NCBI GenBank assembly: GCA_963995505.1
Contig: OZ023196.1
Coordinates: 10,351,106 to 10,415,105 of the forward strand
Source: Hypericum androsaemum
Taxonomy: Eukaryota; Streptophyta; Magnoliopsida; Malpighiales; Hypericaceae
Reading direction: 5' to 3'
Length of the DNA stretch: 64,000 nucleotides
Shown: one piece after another, positions 11,635-23,221 of the stretch
Position numbering within the stretch: the first letter of the stretch is position 1
Layout: every line of letters starts with the position of its first letter
Notes under the pieces: generated by a model
What the model was told of the DNA's origin: nothing
The model's database searches: none
The model's input: only the letters and a program-made list of their open reading frames with translations
Made by a program: the position numbers and the translations under genes

Positions 11635-12982
11635 ACCGATCCCGATCCCGAATTTAATTCGGTATCATCCCAAATACTGAACTAAATTCGGGATTGGGAT
11701 CGGGATATACCGAAAATACCGAAATTTTGCATAAAATATTTCCAAAGAACACAAATTCAAGTCTAACAATTACATCCATCATTACAAACGTAATTCCAAT
11801 AAACACAAATTCAAGTTTAAGAGGAGTTAGTTCCCTTGATCTTTTCCTTGCATATAATTATGTGACTCTTCAAACTGGAAGTCCCATTTTTGCTAATATC
11901 CGGTCTAATTTGAGCCTCGCAAGTCTTGCAACGGGCCATTGGTGATCCATCCTCGGCTACAAACTTCTCAAAATTAGCCCAAAATTGTGACCTTGGGGCC
12001 ATCTACCTTCTCTTTTTCTTGCAGTTAACGAAGCTGCAAAACAAAGATCCTGCATAAGAATCAACATATTCCCATATGCTTTATCAACGACATACACTGT
12101 AAAATCAGATTGTGAATGTCAACAATGAACAATCCAACAACCCAACAGCCAACATAATCCATACTATCCTCTTCCCCTCCTCCATCCATCATAATTCACA
12201 ACAGAATCTTGTACTAAAAAAATGAGATTGTCAATGTCTAACAAAACGTATATAATAATGTAATAAAGACCACCAATATACATTGAATAAAGGACACAAC
12301 CAGCATAAATCTAACAACCATCGAAACCACAAAAAATCCAGCACAAATCGCAGGACAACTCAACTACAAGAAATCTACTAACTAATGACCATCTCTGGCA
12401 AGGTCACTAACTAATTAGTCTAAGACCTCACTCAATTTACCAACTCAGAACCCTACATCGAAACCCTAATCGAAAATCCCAAATCAAAATGACAAACCCT
12501 AAATTTAAAAACCCAAATCGAAACCTAGGTCAAATTTCCAAATTGAAACTTACATTGAGGAGAGTTGGGTCGTGATGTTGTCAACTGAGAGGGTGAGGCC
12601 GTGAGGGACGAGGGTGAGGCCGTCACCGTGACTTCGTGAGGGACGAGGGTGAGGGAGGCCGTCTCTGAGAGGGTGAGGTCGTTTTTTTATTTTTTTGAGG
12701 AAATCAATTTTGTTGCTTCGAAATTCTGAGAGGGTAAGGTTGTGAGGGTTTTTTTTCCTTATATTTATAATCTGAAAAATTTCTATTTAGTACTTCGGTA
12801 TTCGGTATATTTTGGTATAATACCGATATATCCCGAAATTCTACCGAATACCAAAATTCACTAAATTTTCCCAAAAACAACTACCAAATCAAATCCCGAA
12901 TACCGATATCCCGATCCCGAACTCCCGAATACCAAAAAAATTCAGGATATCCCGTATCCCGAATCCCATTTGCACACCCCTA
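11554..12982 (-). mobile_element. Nested hAT element, internally deleted
   Basis: The ends are TAGGGGTGTGCA at 11554 and its inverse TGCACACCCCTA ending at 12982. They are flanked by a perfect 8-bp target duplication CGTGCCAC (11546-11553 and 12983-12990), diagnostic of hAT. Subterminal regions are packed with short words such as ATACCGAAT and GATCCCGA in both orientations, likely transposase-binding repeats. The interior keeps only the first coding part of the transposase (see 11817-12002). The rest is AT-rich, non-coding, with short GA-rich repeats around 12570-12750. It landed in the gypsy element between protease and RT, so it is younger than that insertion. Confidence 0.93.
11817..12002 (-). 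pseudogene. hAT transposase N-terminus, BED zinc finger
   Basis: The 61-aa ORF starts MAPRSQFWANFEKF. It then has the BED-type finger pattern: ARCKTCEAQI with two Cys, and SSLKSHIIICKEK with the His and Cys ligands. This is the DNA-binding head of RICESLEEPER-like hAT transposases, which are normally 600-700 aa. The catalytic DDE/RNase H and dimerisation domains are absent, so the element is non-autonomous. Confidence 0.8.
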
Positions 12983-13047
12983 CGTGCCACACTTGTTGGA
13001 ACGATAGAGCCATTATAGAAAGCTGCTTCAACACAATTCGTGGCTGC

Positions 13048-13564
13048 CTAGAAAGGGTCTTCATCATCAGCTACGACCTCTACCTTCCCGTTAGGCTTCC
13101 ACAGGATTAGAAACTGATGGAGGAAGGATGGGATGACTTGGCCTGAATGAATCCAATCTCTTCCTAATAGACCATTGTAAGAAGTCTTTGCCTCAATGAT
13201 GAAAAATGGAACCTCCCGAGTGACAGAGCCCACAGTGACTTTGGCAACTAGTACTCCTAGAGGGCAAGTACCTTTACCGACAAAGTCAGTCATCATCATT
13301 TCAGTCTGACCCAACTTTATCTTTCTCCTTGTTCAGCTTCTTGAGGAGTGAGTAAGGAAGACTGTTGACGACCGCCCCATTGTCTATGAGGACCATATTA
13401 ATCGATTTCCCAAAAATGTGGGCTGAGATGTAAAGTGGCTTCAGGTGCTCACACATCTTCCGGGTAGGCCTTGGTATAGTGATGGTGTCGCTGAAGTCTT
13501 CCACCACTGGTACATCTAGGACTTTTTCCCCAATCTCAAGTTCCACCATATCTTCTTCAATCAC
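13048..13564 (-). pseudogene. Gypsy aspartic protease region
   Basis: Two overlapping frames (13564-13301 and 13314-13048) carry a retropepsin-like domain. PLYISAHIFGKSINMVLIDNGAVVNSL holds the active-site region at roughly residues 40-60 of the first frame, and later GLLGRDWIHS is the conserved retropepsin alpha motif. The catalytic D-T/S-G triad reads DNG here, and a frame shift separates the halves. Upstream is the gag-pro linker; downstream the hAT insertion breaks the path to RT. Confidence 0.75.
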
Positions 13565-14370
13565 ATCTCCCTCAAGGTAACTGGGCTGGCCCTCTTTCGG
13601 CCTAAAATGGCTGGCAAGCTGAAGACCATGTTGATTGATAGGTCTTGATCATCTTTGCTGAAGTTATCTTCGCCCATGCTATCTTTGAGTTCCAATATTT
13701 CCCTCTCTTCTTCTTCACGATATTTCTTTAACTTCTCTTGTATGTACTCTTCTCTGTTACTGGGGCTAATTTCAGGACTTAGGTTCTCATCCTCTCCATC
13801 CTCGATGATGTTATCAATAATATTTCCTTCCTCGTCCTGGTCAGGCCAACTCGGTAATTCGTTCTGACTAGGGACGTGAACACCATGCAGCCTCAGCTTC
13901 TCAAAATTCTCGATCTTCTCAAAGGGTGAATTAACTTTATTGCTTTTACTGGAGCCATTGCCTTGACTCGGCTTCTCATTTCCTTTACTGGAGCTACTAC
14001 CCTGACTCGACTTCTCATTAGGGCCATCATCTATCTTCAGCTTCTCGAAGGCCCCGAACTTTACGTAGCATGAGTCTAGATCAACTATGATCTCTGGGCT
14101 TGTTGGCTCTTTTTGTGAGGATTTGTCATTGGGGAGTACCTCACTCTTGGTCTTGGGTACCCGCATCTTCTTGTCCAGCTTCTCCTTGAGGTCAGTGTAT
14201 CTCCTCTCTTTTATGGGAGATTTGCCCTTGTCATGCTCTCCACTTGGTGCTCTAGCCTCATCTGACTCACTCATCAATAATTTTCCCCTGTCACACTTTG
14301 GGACTTCAACATGTATAGGTCTACCTCGCTCGGAGGCCGTATGGCTTTGTATCACGGGAAGAGTTAACAA
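13561..14370 (-). pseudogene. Gypsy gag-pro linker region
   Basis: The 269-aa frame is highly charged and of low complexity (Lys, Glu, Ser), with repeated SSKGNEKPSQGN-like stretches and an acidic segment near its end. It lies between the gag zinc-knuckle region and protease and matches the long spacer seen in Tat-type gypsy polyproteins. It is the longest open frame left in the element. No enzymatic motif is visible. Confidence 0.6.
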
Positions 14371-14639
14371 GACTTTTTACATTTCTATTAAAGCCTTGTG
14401 TCCAGCTAGCTATCTCTCTAGGTCTTTTGTAATCTGCTTCTCAACTTGGATATTTCTCTCGAGATAACGCTTCTGAGTCATTGTTAAAGCTCCGGGAGTT
14501 AATGGCCCTGGTGCGGGCCTCTTTTTTCCTAGTTGGTAGAAAACTTCTCGGGGCTGGTCTGGGGTGTCTCGGAGATCCACCTTGGTGCGAGGGTGATGGA
14601 CCCTCCAGTTGCTATCCGGGGCCCTTGGTATGTAGGACT

Positions 14640-14985
14640 TAGGTGTCCTTGTGGGCTGTCCCTCCTGACTCTGACCTTGCCTCCCGAGGGACTCCCTCAG
14701 GTCTCTTGGAGGACCTTACCCCCCGGGTGTCTTCTTCTGATCTGGCCTCCCAAGGGTTTTTCTCAGATCTCTTGGAGGGCTTTGCTTTCCGAGGGTCTCC
14801 CTCAGATCTCTTGAAGGGCATTGCCCCTCAGGTGTCTTCTTCTAAACTTATCTCCTGAGGGTCTCTTGGAGGGCCTTGCCCCCCGTGTGTCTTAAACCAA
14901 TCTTGGTCCTCGATTTTCTCTCTCATGTTTTTTTAGAGCCTTGCCCCCTGAGCGTTTCCATTAGGTCTCGTGGGGGTGTCTTTTC
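14640..14985. repeat. Minisatellite-like repeats within gypsy gag-pol
   Basis: Short degenerate units repeat here, built around the words TCTCTTGGAGG and CCTTGCCCCC with GAGGGTCTCC. On the minus strand they give repeating peptides of the type KRSEGDPRKA and REARSEEDTRGV. The array interrupts the ordinary gag reading frame and likely expanded within the element. Confidence 0.6.
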
Positions 14986-15105
14986 TTATCTGGGTTCGCT
15001 TGTCTTCTCATCCCTCCTCAGGCCAACCATTGCGATTAGAGCCGTGAAGGCAGCTATTTGTTGTGTCTCCTTGACAAACTTTAATCGGCCATCTCTAATC
15101 GCTTG

Positions 15106-17253
15106 CTAGATCTGGTTCCAAAAAACCACACAATTGGTCGTATTGTGAGACTTGCTTGCGTGCCACTTGCAAAATCTCATGGCCTTCAGCTCTTTCTCGT
15201 CCGGGATCTTGTAATCCTTGGGTAGAGTGATTTGGCCGTTCTTGAGCAGGTTGTCAAAGATCTCATCAACCTTAGTCACATTAAATGAGTACTCTTTTTT
15301 GACCTCGTTGAGGCCCTTAGGTTGGTGAGCTTGAGTACCAGGGCAAGTAAACTCATTGGGTACCATCACCTTCTTCTAAATGAGGCTCTCGCACTCATAT
15401 GGTTTACCCCTGGTGAGCTCAGCCACCATCTCTTCCGCCATCAGGTCGTCTCCCCAACCATATTCGCTATCCATGTGATCTATCTGCAGAGTAGGGTCAT
15501 AGGAGTGGTACCCCTAGAGGAGGGCAACGAGGCATCTCTCCTATCTTTTTCATTGATCAACTGTTGAGCCGTCGTAGCCTTCTGTACCAACTCAGAGAGA
15601 TCTCAGAACCTTTCAACTCCAAGTTTCTTCCGAAGGCAGAAGGTAAGCCCTTGCATGGCTAAGGATGCTAGGTCAGACTTCGATAGGTTGGTTGGGCATC
15701 GATTCTTCGAGTTATTGCATGTAAGCAAAATCTGAGATGGTTATGGTTGGCTCTGCCCTGTAGAACTGATCGTGAAACTTTTACTCCATCTCTGCCCAAG
15801 TTTGCACCAAACACGGCAGGAGGCTGATATACCAAGTAAAGGCAGTCTTGGTAAGGGTCATCGAGAACTGACGTAGACGCAGGGCATCGCTAGATGAGGT
15901 CTCACCACACTGGATGATAAACCGTGCTACATGTTCTACCGATTTGTTGTCTTCACCCGAGAACTGAGTAAAGTCTGGGATGCGGTATCCCCTTGGGAAG
16001 GCTTCCCTATCATATGCCTCGGGGTATGGCTTGGTGAACCTAGGGTGTGGGGTATGTCTTGCTTCGATCCCCATGTCTATAAGTACCTTAGCGACCAGCT
16101 CCCTTTATTGTATTACCTCATACACCTGTTGAGGCCCAGGATTATGGTTATGCTGTCCCCTAGGAGATAAGTCCTCAATCTCTTCGACGGGGGGAAGTGG
16201 TCGGCCCCCTCTTACTTGGGTCCCCCTGTATGTCAATTGTTAATTAACTAGGTAGTCGACCTCTTCTTCCTCAAACTCTGTCCTTCTTTCCTGTGTGTAC
16301 TAACGCCAAGGGGTATCAGTGGAAACTCCTACATCAAAAAGAGGGTTAGTTTGGGTATGTCCCCTTTCAAGGGTGTTGCTGTTAGTATCAACCCTAGATG
16401 GATACGTCCTACTTTGGGCCATTTGATATCGGCCTAAATCTGTCTGAACGTTACCTATTTTTGTTCTTGTGGCCTTATAGCATCCCAAGTCATTCGTCCC
16501 TTGAGTCCCCTTATTGGAGGATGCTTGGAGCGACGAATGCATGAGGGTCCTGGCCGATTAATCTTGACCGATCACTTCTGATGTGCCCTGGGTCTGGTTG
16601 AAGGTGTGCTCAAGGGGCAACGGGGCACAGACAGCCTTCCCCTTGTTCATGGCTTCAGAAACCTTATTGGTCACCATGGGCACCATATTTTGGTTGAAGT
16701 AATCAACTGTATGGTCATAGTACTCTCTGGCTGCCTTCTGCATCGTGTCATATACATAGTCATAGACTCTATTGATCAGGTCAGACAGCTGGTGGTGAGA
16801 CTCCTTGCTGTGATGAGAGATCTCTTCGTTATGTCTCCTTGTCTCCTCGAGGCAATCTCGAGTGTCTTTGCTAGCCTTCTTATGTTCGGCCACCAACTGA
16901 TCTAGTCGGTCAGCCATAGACTTGGTGTCGGTCGCTATCTGCTCTAGTCGAGTGATGATGGCTTCGAGAGCCCCAGTCAAATTGGCGTCCTGTCTGATCG
17001 GCTCTTTGGGGGATGCCGTGTTGATGGTGTTCCTCCCAGTAACCATCTGAGTAGTATGGAGAGCTGGTTCCTTAGAGCGAGTCATATTGGTGGAGTTCTT
17101 TCCGGTACCAGGTAGGGTAGTCGGGAGAGCCGGCTCCTTGATGGATGATGTATTGGTAGTATTCTTCCCAACAAGCTGCTGAGAAGAGGGTGGTGCGGTA
17201 TCTCTGCCTTTGGTCATCTTGATTATAGTAGGTTCAACTGCCTTCTCAGACAT
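15106..17253 (-). pseudogene. Gypsy gag, broken into several frames
   Basis: The 231-aa N-terminal part (17253-16558) starts MSEKAVEPTIIKM and contains a coiled-coil-like stretch (LEAIITRLEQIATDTKSMAD). The capsid-like core follows at 16074-15781, with GYRIPDFTQFSGED and a retrotransposon-gag motif ending in AFTWYISLLP. A zinc-knuckle-like motif (FCKWHASKSHNTTNC) lies at 15369-15106. Stops and shifts separate these pieces. I could not identify a clear primer-binding site next to the 5' LTR; the adjacent sequence is not the common tRNA-Met match. Confidence 0.8.
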
Positions 17254-17286
17254 TCTCCTTGGTCCTGCCGAATGTGCTAAAAATAA

Positions 17287-18358
17287 TGTTGGGATAAAAA
17301 TGTGAGAGAACGTCGATCGATCTTGTGACGGTCCGGATTGCTCGTCCCAAACTCGGTCTAACGTTAAGGGTAACCGGGGTGGCTGAAGTCGAGACTACTA
17401 CTAACCTAAACTAAGATAAAAAAGCCAAAGCTTGATAGATATTGTGTGTTTGATCTGTGGATGTCCTCTGCCTTGACCCCGAGCCTTGCTTATATAGCCC
17501 AGGTAGACCGACCCAGCTCTTCCTAAGTTGCGCTGTCCTAGTCAGACTCAAAGACCTTGAGTTCATCTCTTTCCAGCGCTTATCCTTATCAAACCCAGAG
17601 GCCTTATCCTGATCAAACCTGGACTTCTCTCCACAAAGCTCTCCCGTCCTTAGCGGCTTTCCCGAGTCCTTCGTGGTGTATGACTGTAACAACCCAAGTA
17701 TTTCAGACTCTCTATGCGTATCCCGTCCTTCACGGAGCCTATATCCATCTCTGCCTCTTAAGAGTCCAACCGTGCTCGACCTCTTTAAACCTCCAGAGAA
17801 TCTGGGCTTCTTGATGCTCAGTCTTTCTAAGACTTCGTGCCGTAGTCGGCATCACTCTTCGTAGTTGAACCCGAAAGCACCAACCCCTTGTCAAGAAGGA
17901 AAATTGCCTTTCCTTACTTAGAGAAAAGGAAGAATCGCTGGCTTTCCCTACCCGAAGGGTGGGAAGAATTGATAGCTTCCCCTATTCGAAGAGAGGGAAG
18001 GATCGCCAACTCTCCGTTCTTAGAGAAAAACTTACTATTTACCCCCTTCTCGAAGGAAAAAGTACCAATTACTACCTTCCAAAGGGAAAAGTCATCATCT
18101 CCCCCTTCCAAGAGGAAAAATTACCAATTACTCACTTTCCAAAGGAAAAAGTACTGATTACTAACTTTCCTAAGGTAAAACACCGATTACTCCCTTTCTA
18201 AAGGAAAAAGTCATCATCTCCTCCTTCCCAAAGGGAAAAGTACCGATTACTCACTTCCCAAAGAAAAAACTACGGATTACTCCCTTCTCGAAGAAAAAGT
18301 TACTCGGGTATGCCAATGACTCTTCACCCATTACTGAGTCATATTTCGAGCTTCAACA
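17287..18358 (-). repeat. 5' LTR of the gypsy element (complete)
   Basis: This 1072-bp LTR starts TGTTGGGAT and ends TTCAACA, with short inverted termini TGTTG/CAACA. Its outer edge meets the target duplication GAGTG. The last 450 bp are a series of degenerate units of the form 'CTTTCCAAAGGGAAAAGT..ATTACTC', a tandem array of roughly 35-40 bp. The left LTR keeps only the first part of that array. Confidence 0.9.
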
Positions 18359-18565
18359 GAGTGGTATTGTGCCATTCCAAACCGAGCAAGTTGCACGCAA
18401 AGAGAGATACAAAACAAAGAAGAGAAAGAGAGAATTAACCAATTGAGCAAGAACATAGGCTCTTAGTGATAGAGGAAGCCGATGGAATGTGGTAGTGAAA
18501 GAGAGAAAATATGACATAACTTCAGAAAATTTCAAAGAGTATTTTTTACGAACAAAAAAAATCAA

Positions 18566-19551
18566 GAGAAAAGTTCATTTTTAGTACCATGTAGTTTGAG
18601 ACTTTTTAACTTTGATACATTGTGGTTTAATACGAATCAATCCAACCGAGGTTTGACACTTTAGTCACTTCGGCTACCTAGCGTGCCACAACTCGGATTG
18701 CCATGTGTTTGATGACATGGCTTGTCAAAATATCACTAAATTTGGGAAAAGTTTACTTTGTTACCCTGTGATTTTGGTTGGTTTAACTTTAATAGCATGT
18801 GGTTTCAAAATGCATCAAACGAATGATTGAAGTTTGACATTTTCAAAATTTAGTGACACGAGCAGTAATTGCTTGAGGGAGACGCCGAAGATGCATGCGA
18901 GCTTGAGCAGGAAGATCGATTTCATGGCTAGGTCATGCTTCTTGAGGGGGAAGCAAAAGTAGCAGAGGATAGAGCGAACGGCGTTACAGTCCTTAAAGGT
19001 GGAGTGGACCATGCGCAGGCTCTTGTAGTAGAGCACCACCAACCCATGTGGGAGCGCAACCTCTTGGGAGGGCTGGACCACGACCAGAGGATGGAAGTTG
19101 CCTAGCGAATACAGTTGAACGACTTCTGGATGAGGGACTTATCAAAATTTTTTAAAATAAAAAATATGCTCGTATTCATTATCCTAATATTAAATACAAT
19201 AGGTATGCTTGTGTCACTAAAGTGTCAAAATGTCAAACACCAGCAACTGGTTTGAGGCATTTTAAAATCACATGATAGCAAAGATAAAGAGACTCAAATC
19301 ACAAGGTATAAAAGTAAACATTTCCCAAATTTAGCGAGATTTTTTACAAGCCACGTCATCAACCATGTGGAAGTCCACTTGACAATCTAGGTTGACATGA
19401 TACACTCGGTGTTCGGATAATAGGAGAGAGGTTGCCATGTCATGAAAGTGCCAAAATGTGAAAATCTTAATCATTAGATTGACTCTTTTGAACCAAAGAG
19501 TATGAAATTCAAAAAAATTTGGACCACATGGTACTAAAGTAAAATTTTCTC
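18566..19551. mobile_element. Nested MULE-like elements, copy B
   Basis: This is the counterpart of 2721-3469. The outer inverted repeats are near 18566 and 19551. The inner element (18744-19326) starts GGGAAAAGTTTACTTTG and ends with the inverse. The inner core at about 18870-19140 is GC-rich and holds a minus-strand ORF (19081-18815) with peptides such as HSTFKDCNAVRSI and FLLKLACIFGVSL. It looks like captured gene sequence of unknown origin, and most of it is lost in copy A. Confidence 0.6.
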
Positions 19552-21091
19552 AAAAATCAATTGTGTACTTTATGTAACGTAAAAAATGTTGAAAGTTTTT
19601 TTAAAAATTTTGAGAAAGGTGATTTTCCAATGTTTTCATGTCGAAAATTTCAAAAACAAATCAAATTTATTTTGAGCAGAATAAAATTTTTCAACATTTA
19701 ATCGTTTAAAATGCACAATAATTCAATATTTAAATGTGCGATATTGCCAAAAAAAATTGAATTTTCACTTTGAGTGGGAAGAAAAAATTTACATTTAAAA
19801 TGAGTTAAAATTTACGTTTTTTTGAAGTTTTTCAAGTTTGATTCTCATGCGGCCGCTATGGGTAACCGGAAGTGAGGACAGAGGAGATGCAGGAAAGGGA
19901 ACAATGTCGTTTATAGTTGATTTGTTTACTTTTAGGGTTTTTATTTGTATTTAATTGCATAACTAAGCATAATAAAGTGACAAAATTTAGCCGATATGGT
20001 ACCATGTACATCGTCGATATGTTGGCGGTTCAAAAAAATTGTACAAGTCTATTATTTGTCCCGTTTTTTGAAAAATTATATGATGTCAACTTCTATTATT
20101 TTGAGTCAAGATACTAATTGATATGCTATACAAGAAATAGAAAGAGAAATCTTTTTTCCCGGGAAGATTGATAAATTAATCCTCAATTGATTTCGGGTTA
20201 ACATTTAGTATTTTATCGTAATAATTATTTTTATTATTAAATTTTGGTCTCAGTATTTGTATAAAATGATACTTAAAACTAAATATATACATATATATAC
20301 GAATTAAAAAATTAAGTTATTATATTAATTTGTTCTAAGTTTGATTGTTGATAATTTTTAGGAAAAATATTACTTTAGTATCCTGTTGTACCACGGATTT
20401 TCACATGAGTACCCTGTGACTTAAAACGCTTAGAACAGATCAAATTTATATCAATTTTTATCAAAAACAGGTCCCGGGGATCCCGGATAGCTGCCCAAAA
20501 TGTTTTTTACGAAACGACGTAGTTTTATTTTCTACATGGACTGTCACGTCATATGTGTCTGAGATGAGTTAGTAATGACGTGACTAGTGATAAATTACCA
20601 AACATACCCTTCATCTTCTTCCTCTCTCCACCCTTCAAAAAATTCCCAAAACCCAAACCAATCCTTCCTCACCCAACCATTCCTTTTCTTCTTGTGCCGA
20701 ATGATCATCTATTGTAAACTTCAAATTTTAATAATCACAAATCTTATTGTTCAATACTTTTTTGTAAGGGTAAACATGGCTGCAATATATTAATCAAGTA
20801 TGAAAGTCATTACACAAATAAGTCATGTAATATATTAGTCCTATTGATTTCTAACTTAAATATAAATAGTAATTTTTGTGTATATTTATGTAGGGGGTTG
20901 GATTTGGTACGGTGAGAGAGAGAGGTTTCCTGTACCAAACAGGATTTAATATAGTCTCTTGATCTAATGACTAGGCGCGTGTCAGAGATCTGACAGTTGT
21001 AATTCGTATGAGCACTTTCGTCTTTTACCCACCCTCCTCTATTTTTCCTTCTCTCCCTTTCCTGCCATATTTCTCTTTTGCCTTTTACCCT

Positions 21092-21095
<4 letters not shown>

Positions 21096-21129
<34 letters not shown>

Positions 21130-21150
21130 TCCCTCGTCTCTCTCTCTCTC
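21096..21150. repeat. CT microsatellite
   Basis: A (CT)n run with a short interruption lies inside the MULE at 20894-22238. Confidence 0.9.
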
Positions 21151-21289
21151 TAATTAAAAATTCATGATTCCAGATCTGAGGCTGATGACGTTGCCACGAG
21201 CCCTTCGACCACCACTCCGATGCCGACGAGGAGCAAACCGGAGTTCGATTGTGAAGAAGGAACGACGGTGAGAAGCAGTCAAGAGGTTC

Positions 21290-21637
21290 TAGTTGGAGAG
21301 CCACAAGTTCTTATTTTAGAGTCTGATTGAGGTGATTCAAGTTACTGTATAAAGCTAAGACGTAGATCTACAACTTTTTAGTTTATAACTTCTCCAAATT
21401 CAAAGTGAAAGGATGTCGAAAATATGTTTGAAGCCACGAGTCAATTGAGTTACGGAAATATATTTAGGTTGGGGTGACAACTTGTTCTTACTCGGGAGTC
21501 CGATTAAAGGGATTCAAGTTGTTGTACGAAGGTGAGATGTATATCTACGACTTTGTTGTTTATGACTTCTTCAAATTCGGAGTAGAAATATGCCAAAAAT
21601 ATGTTTGAAATTAATAGTCGATCGAGTTACAATACCA
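21290..21637. repeat. Two diverged units of the ~175-bp tandem repeat
   Basis: The two units of about 174 bp contain the words ATTCAAGTT, TCTACAACTTT, CTTCTCCAAATTC and AAATATGTTTGAA in fixed order, ending in a TCGAGTTAC-like junction. The same unit occurs four times at 58421-59120. Here they are part of the MULE interior. Confidence 0.85.
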
Positions 21638-21972
21638 GGTTATGTCAAATGGCATGCTCATGTTATATCAAATGACATGCACATGTTATATCAAATGGCA
21701 TGCCCAGATTTTGTCAAATGGCATTCATAGGTTATGTCAAATGGTATGTACACGTTATATGAAATGGCATGACCAGGTTATGTCAAATGGCATGACTAGG
21801 TTATGTCAAATGACATGTCAGATTAATATTGAATAAAATATAATTAATTAAATAATTAATCAAATGACAAGTCTGATTACGATTAAATGACATGCCTGGT
21901 TACGTAAAATGGTATGCTCGGTTACGTAAAATGGCATGTTCGATTACGTAAAATAGCATGTCTGGTTACGAT
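21638..21972. repeat. 23-bp and 22-bp tandem arrays
   Basis: About eight units of 23 bp (AGGTTATGTCAAATGGCATG plus three variable bases) run from 21638 to about 21830. After a short AT-rich gap, about four related units (GGTTACGTAAAATGGCATG type) run from 21881 to 21972. Nearly every unit keeps the core AAATGGCATG. Confidence 0.9.
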
Positions 21973-22800
21973 AATATTAATTAATACTTATAATAAAAAA
22001 ATTTAAATAATATATCTGTTTGATTTGTTAAGCTATAATATACCAATTTGATTTAAAGATTAAAAAATAAAGAAAAGATGGGACCCGCGCATCTCATCCT
22101 TTTTCTCACCGGCTGTCATCATGTGCAAGTTATCATTCTCTTTCTCCAGCTGTCACCATCCCTTTTCTCTTTTTTTTTGACTATCTTGCCCTTTTCTGTT
22201 CGGTACAGAATTTGACTATCGATACCCAATTTAGGCCCTTTATATAGTGGTCAAAAACTCAATTTTAATCATTTGAAAGCTAAAAATGTAAGCTATAAAT
22301 TACTTAAAATAATATTTTTCTCAATCACAGCAATATCATTTTCGAAGGTTCTACTGTAATTAGAGAAACACATGGGAAGAGATGCGTACGTAGGATCTCA
22401 AATACTTTAGGCTTTTTTATATCATATCGAATATTTCAGATAAACTTGTTATTAAAAAAATGTAACTTTTCTTCTTAAACAAAAAAGTTAATTCCTAAAC
22501 TAGAATTAAAAAAGTACCGAAGAAAACGGTACAAAATAAGGAACAGGCATAAAAAATTCAAAACAGGAAGCTGCTTGCATCTCAAATCTTCGTATATCCT
22601 GTACAAGAAAAGATCTCAAATCTTCTCCTAAACAGAAAGTTCCTTCTCCAAAATTTCTATATTTATACATACAATGGGTGCTCCTCCGATTTATGTCAAC
22701 CATTATCCTATATACTGGCTCGCTCGATGGACGACCAACGACAGGAGAACGGTAGCGTTTCCCCTTTTTCTTCTTACTCTTCCTCGGGCTACACGTCCTT

Positions 22801-23221
22801 TCCAAAAAATTAATTGATTTTGGTTTTCACAATATAAAAAAATATTTATAGATCAATTTACGAGAGTGAGAGTGTTGTTTTAGTTTGATCAGGTTTTGAG
22901 TTCAAATCTTTAATAATATAGTGTTGTTAAATATTTGTTGGAAAAATTTTGTCACTTTTCAAAATTCTTATCCGAACTTAAATTAATGAGTGACATAGCA
23001 CACGATTGTAAATAAAAAAAATATTTCAATGACATATAGTATCGAGTAATTAAGTCAACCACAAAAGTTTTGTTACATCGACTGCTATCTATTAATTGCA
23101 TTTCAACAATATTAAGAAGTAATCTATGAATAAGTTATCACTTATCACCCACCCATATTCCTAATTTTATAATTTTTTTATTTCTGTTATTAATATTATC
23201 GAACTCTATTTAATAAAATTT
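22801..23221. other. AT-rich intergenic DNA
   Basis: Beyond the end of copy B I see only AT-rich sequence with no credible ORF, RNA gene or clear repeat. Confidence 0.6.

Larger units (their letters stand above)
6842..18358 (-). mobile_element. Ty3/gypsy LTR retrotransposon, Tat-like, degenerate
   Basis: The element runs on the minus strand. It starts TGTTGGGAT at 6842 and ends CTTCAACA at 18358. It is flanked by a perfect 5-bp target duplication GAGTG (6837-6841 and 18359-18363). The order from the 5' LTR is gag, protease, reverse transcriptase, RNase H and integrase, which is the Ty3/gypsy order. An extra archaeal-type RNase H, a long gag and an 11.5-kb size suggest the Tat lineage. It is dead: stops and frameshifts break every gene, a hAT element sits between protease and RT, and the 3' LTR and integrase are truncated at a MITE. 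The two LTRs differ by roughly one base in ten over their first 120 bp, by eye. Confidence 0.93.
20894..22238. mobile_element. MULE-like insertion carrying tandem repeats
   Basis: The insertion is defined by comparison with copy A, where the site is empty. The 9-bp target duplication is TTTATGTAG (20885-20893) and TTTATATAG (22239-22247). The termini are imperfect inverted repeats: GGGGTTGGATTTGGTAC on the left, GGGCCTAAATTGGGTAT as the reverse of the right, each followed inward by CTGTACC-AACAG. The interior has a CT microsatellite, two 175-bp repeat units (21290-21637) and two short-unit arrays (21638-21972). There is no transposase. A minus-strand ORF over the CT tract is low complexity only. 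Confidence 0.75.
6040..22800. repeat. Tandem segmental duplication, copy B (interrupted)
   Basis: Copy B is the paralogue of 1-5480. It is interrupted by the Ty3/gypsy element at 6842-18358 and the MULE at 20894-22238. It also has an insertion of about 430 bp near 20361-20790 with a MULE-like left end. Without these it is about 3.5 kb. The unit ends abruptly near 22800, inside the copy of the small ORF, after which sequence unrelated to copy A begins. Except for the transposons, nothing in copy B looks coding. Confidence 0.8.

Noticed and set aside
14087..14467. Plus-strand ORF of 126 aa in the gypsy element
   Set aside because: Antisense to the gag-pro linker; no family signal.
20810..21304. 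Minus-strand ORF of 164 aa with long Glu-Arg runs
   Set aside because: It comes from the CT microsatellite inside a MULE; low-complexity translation only.
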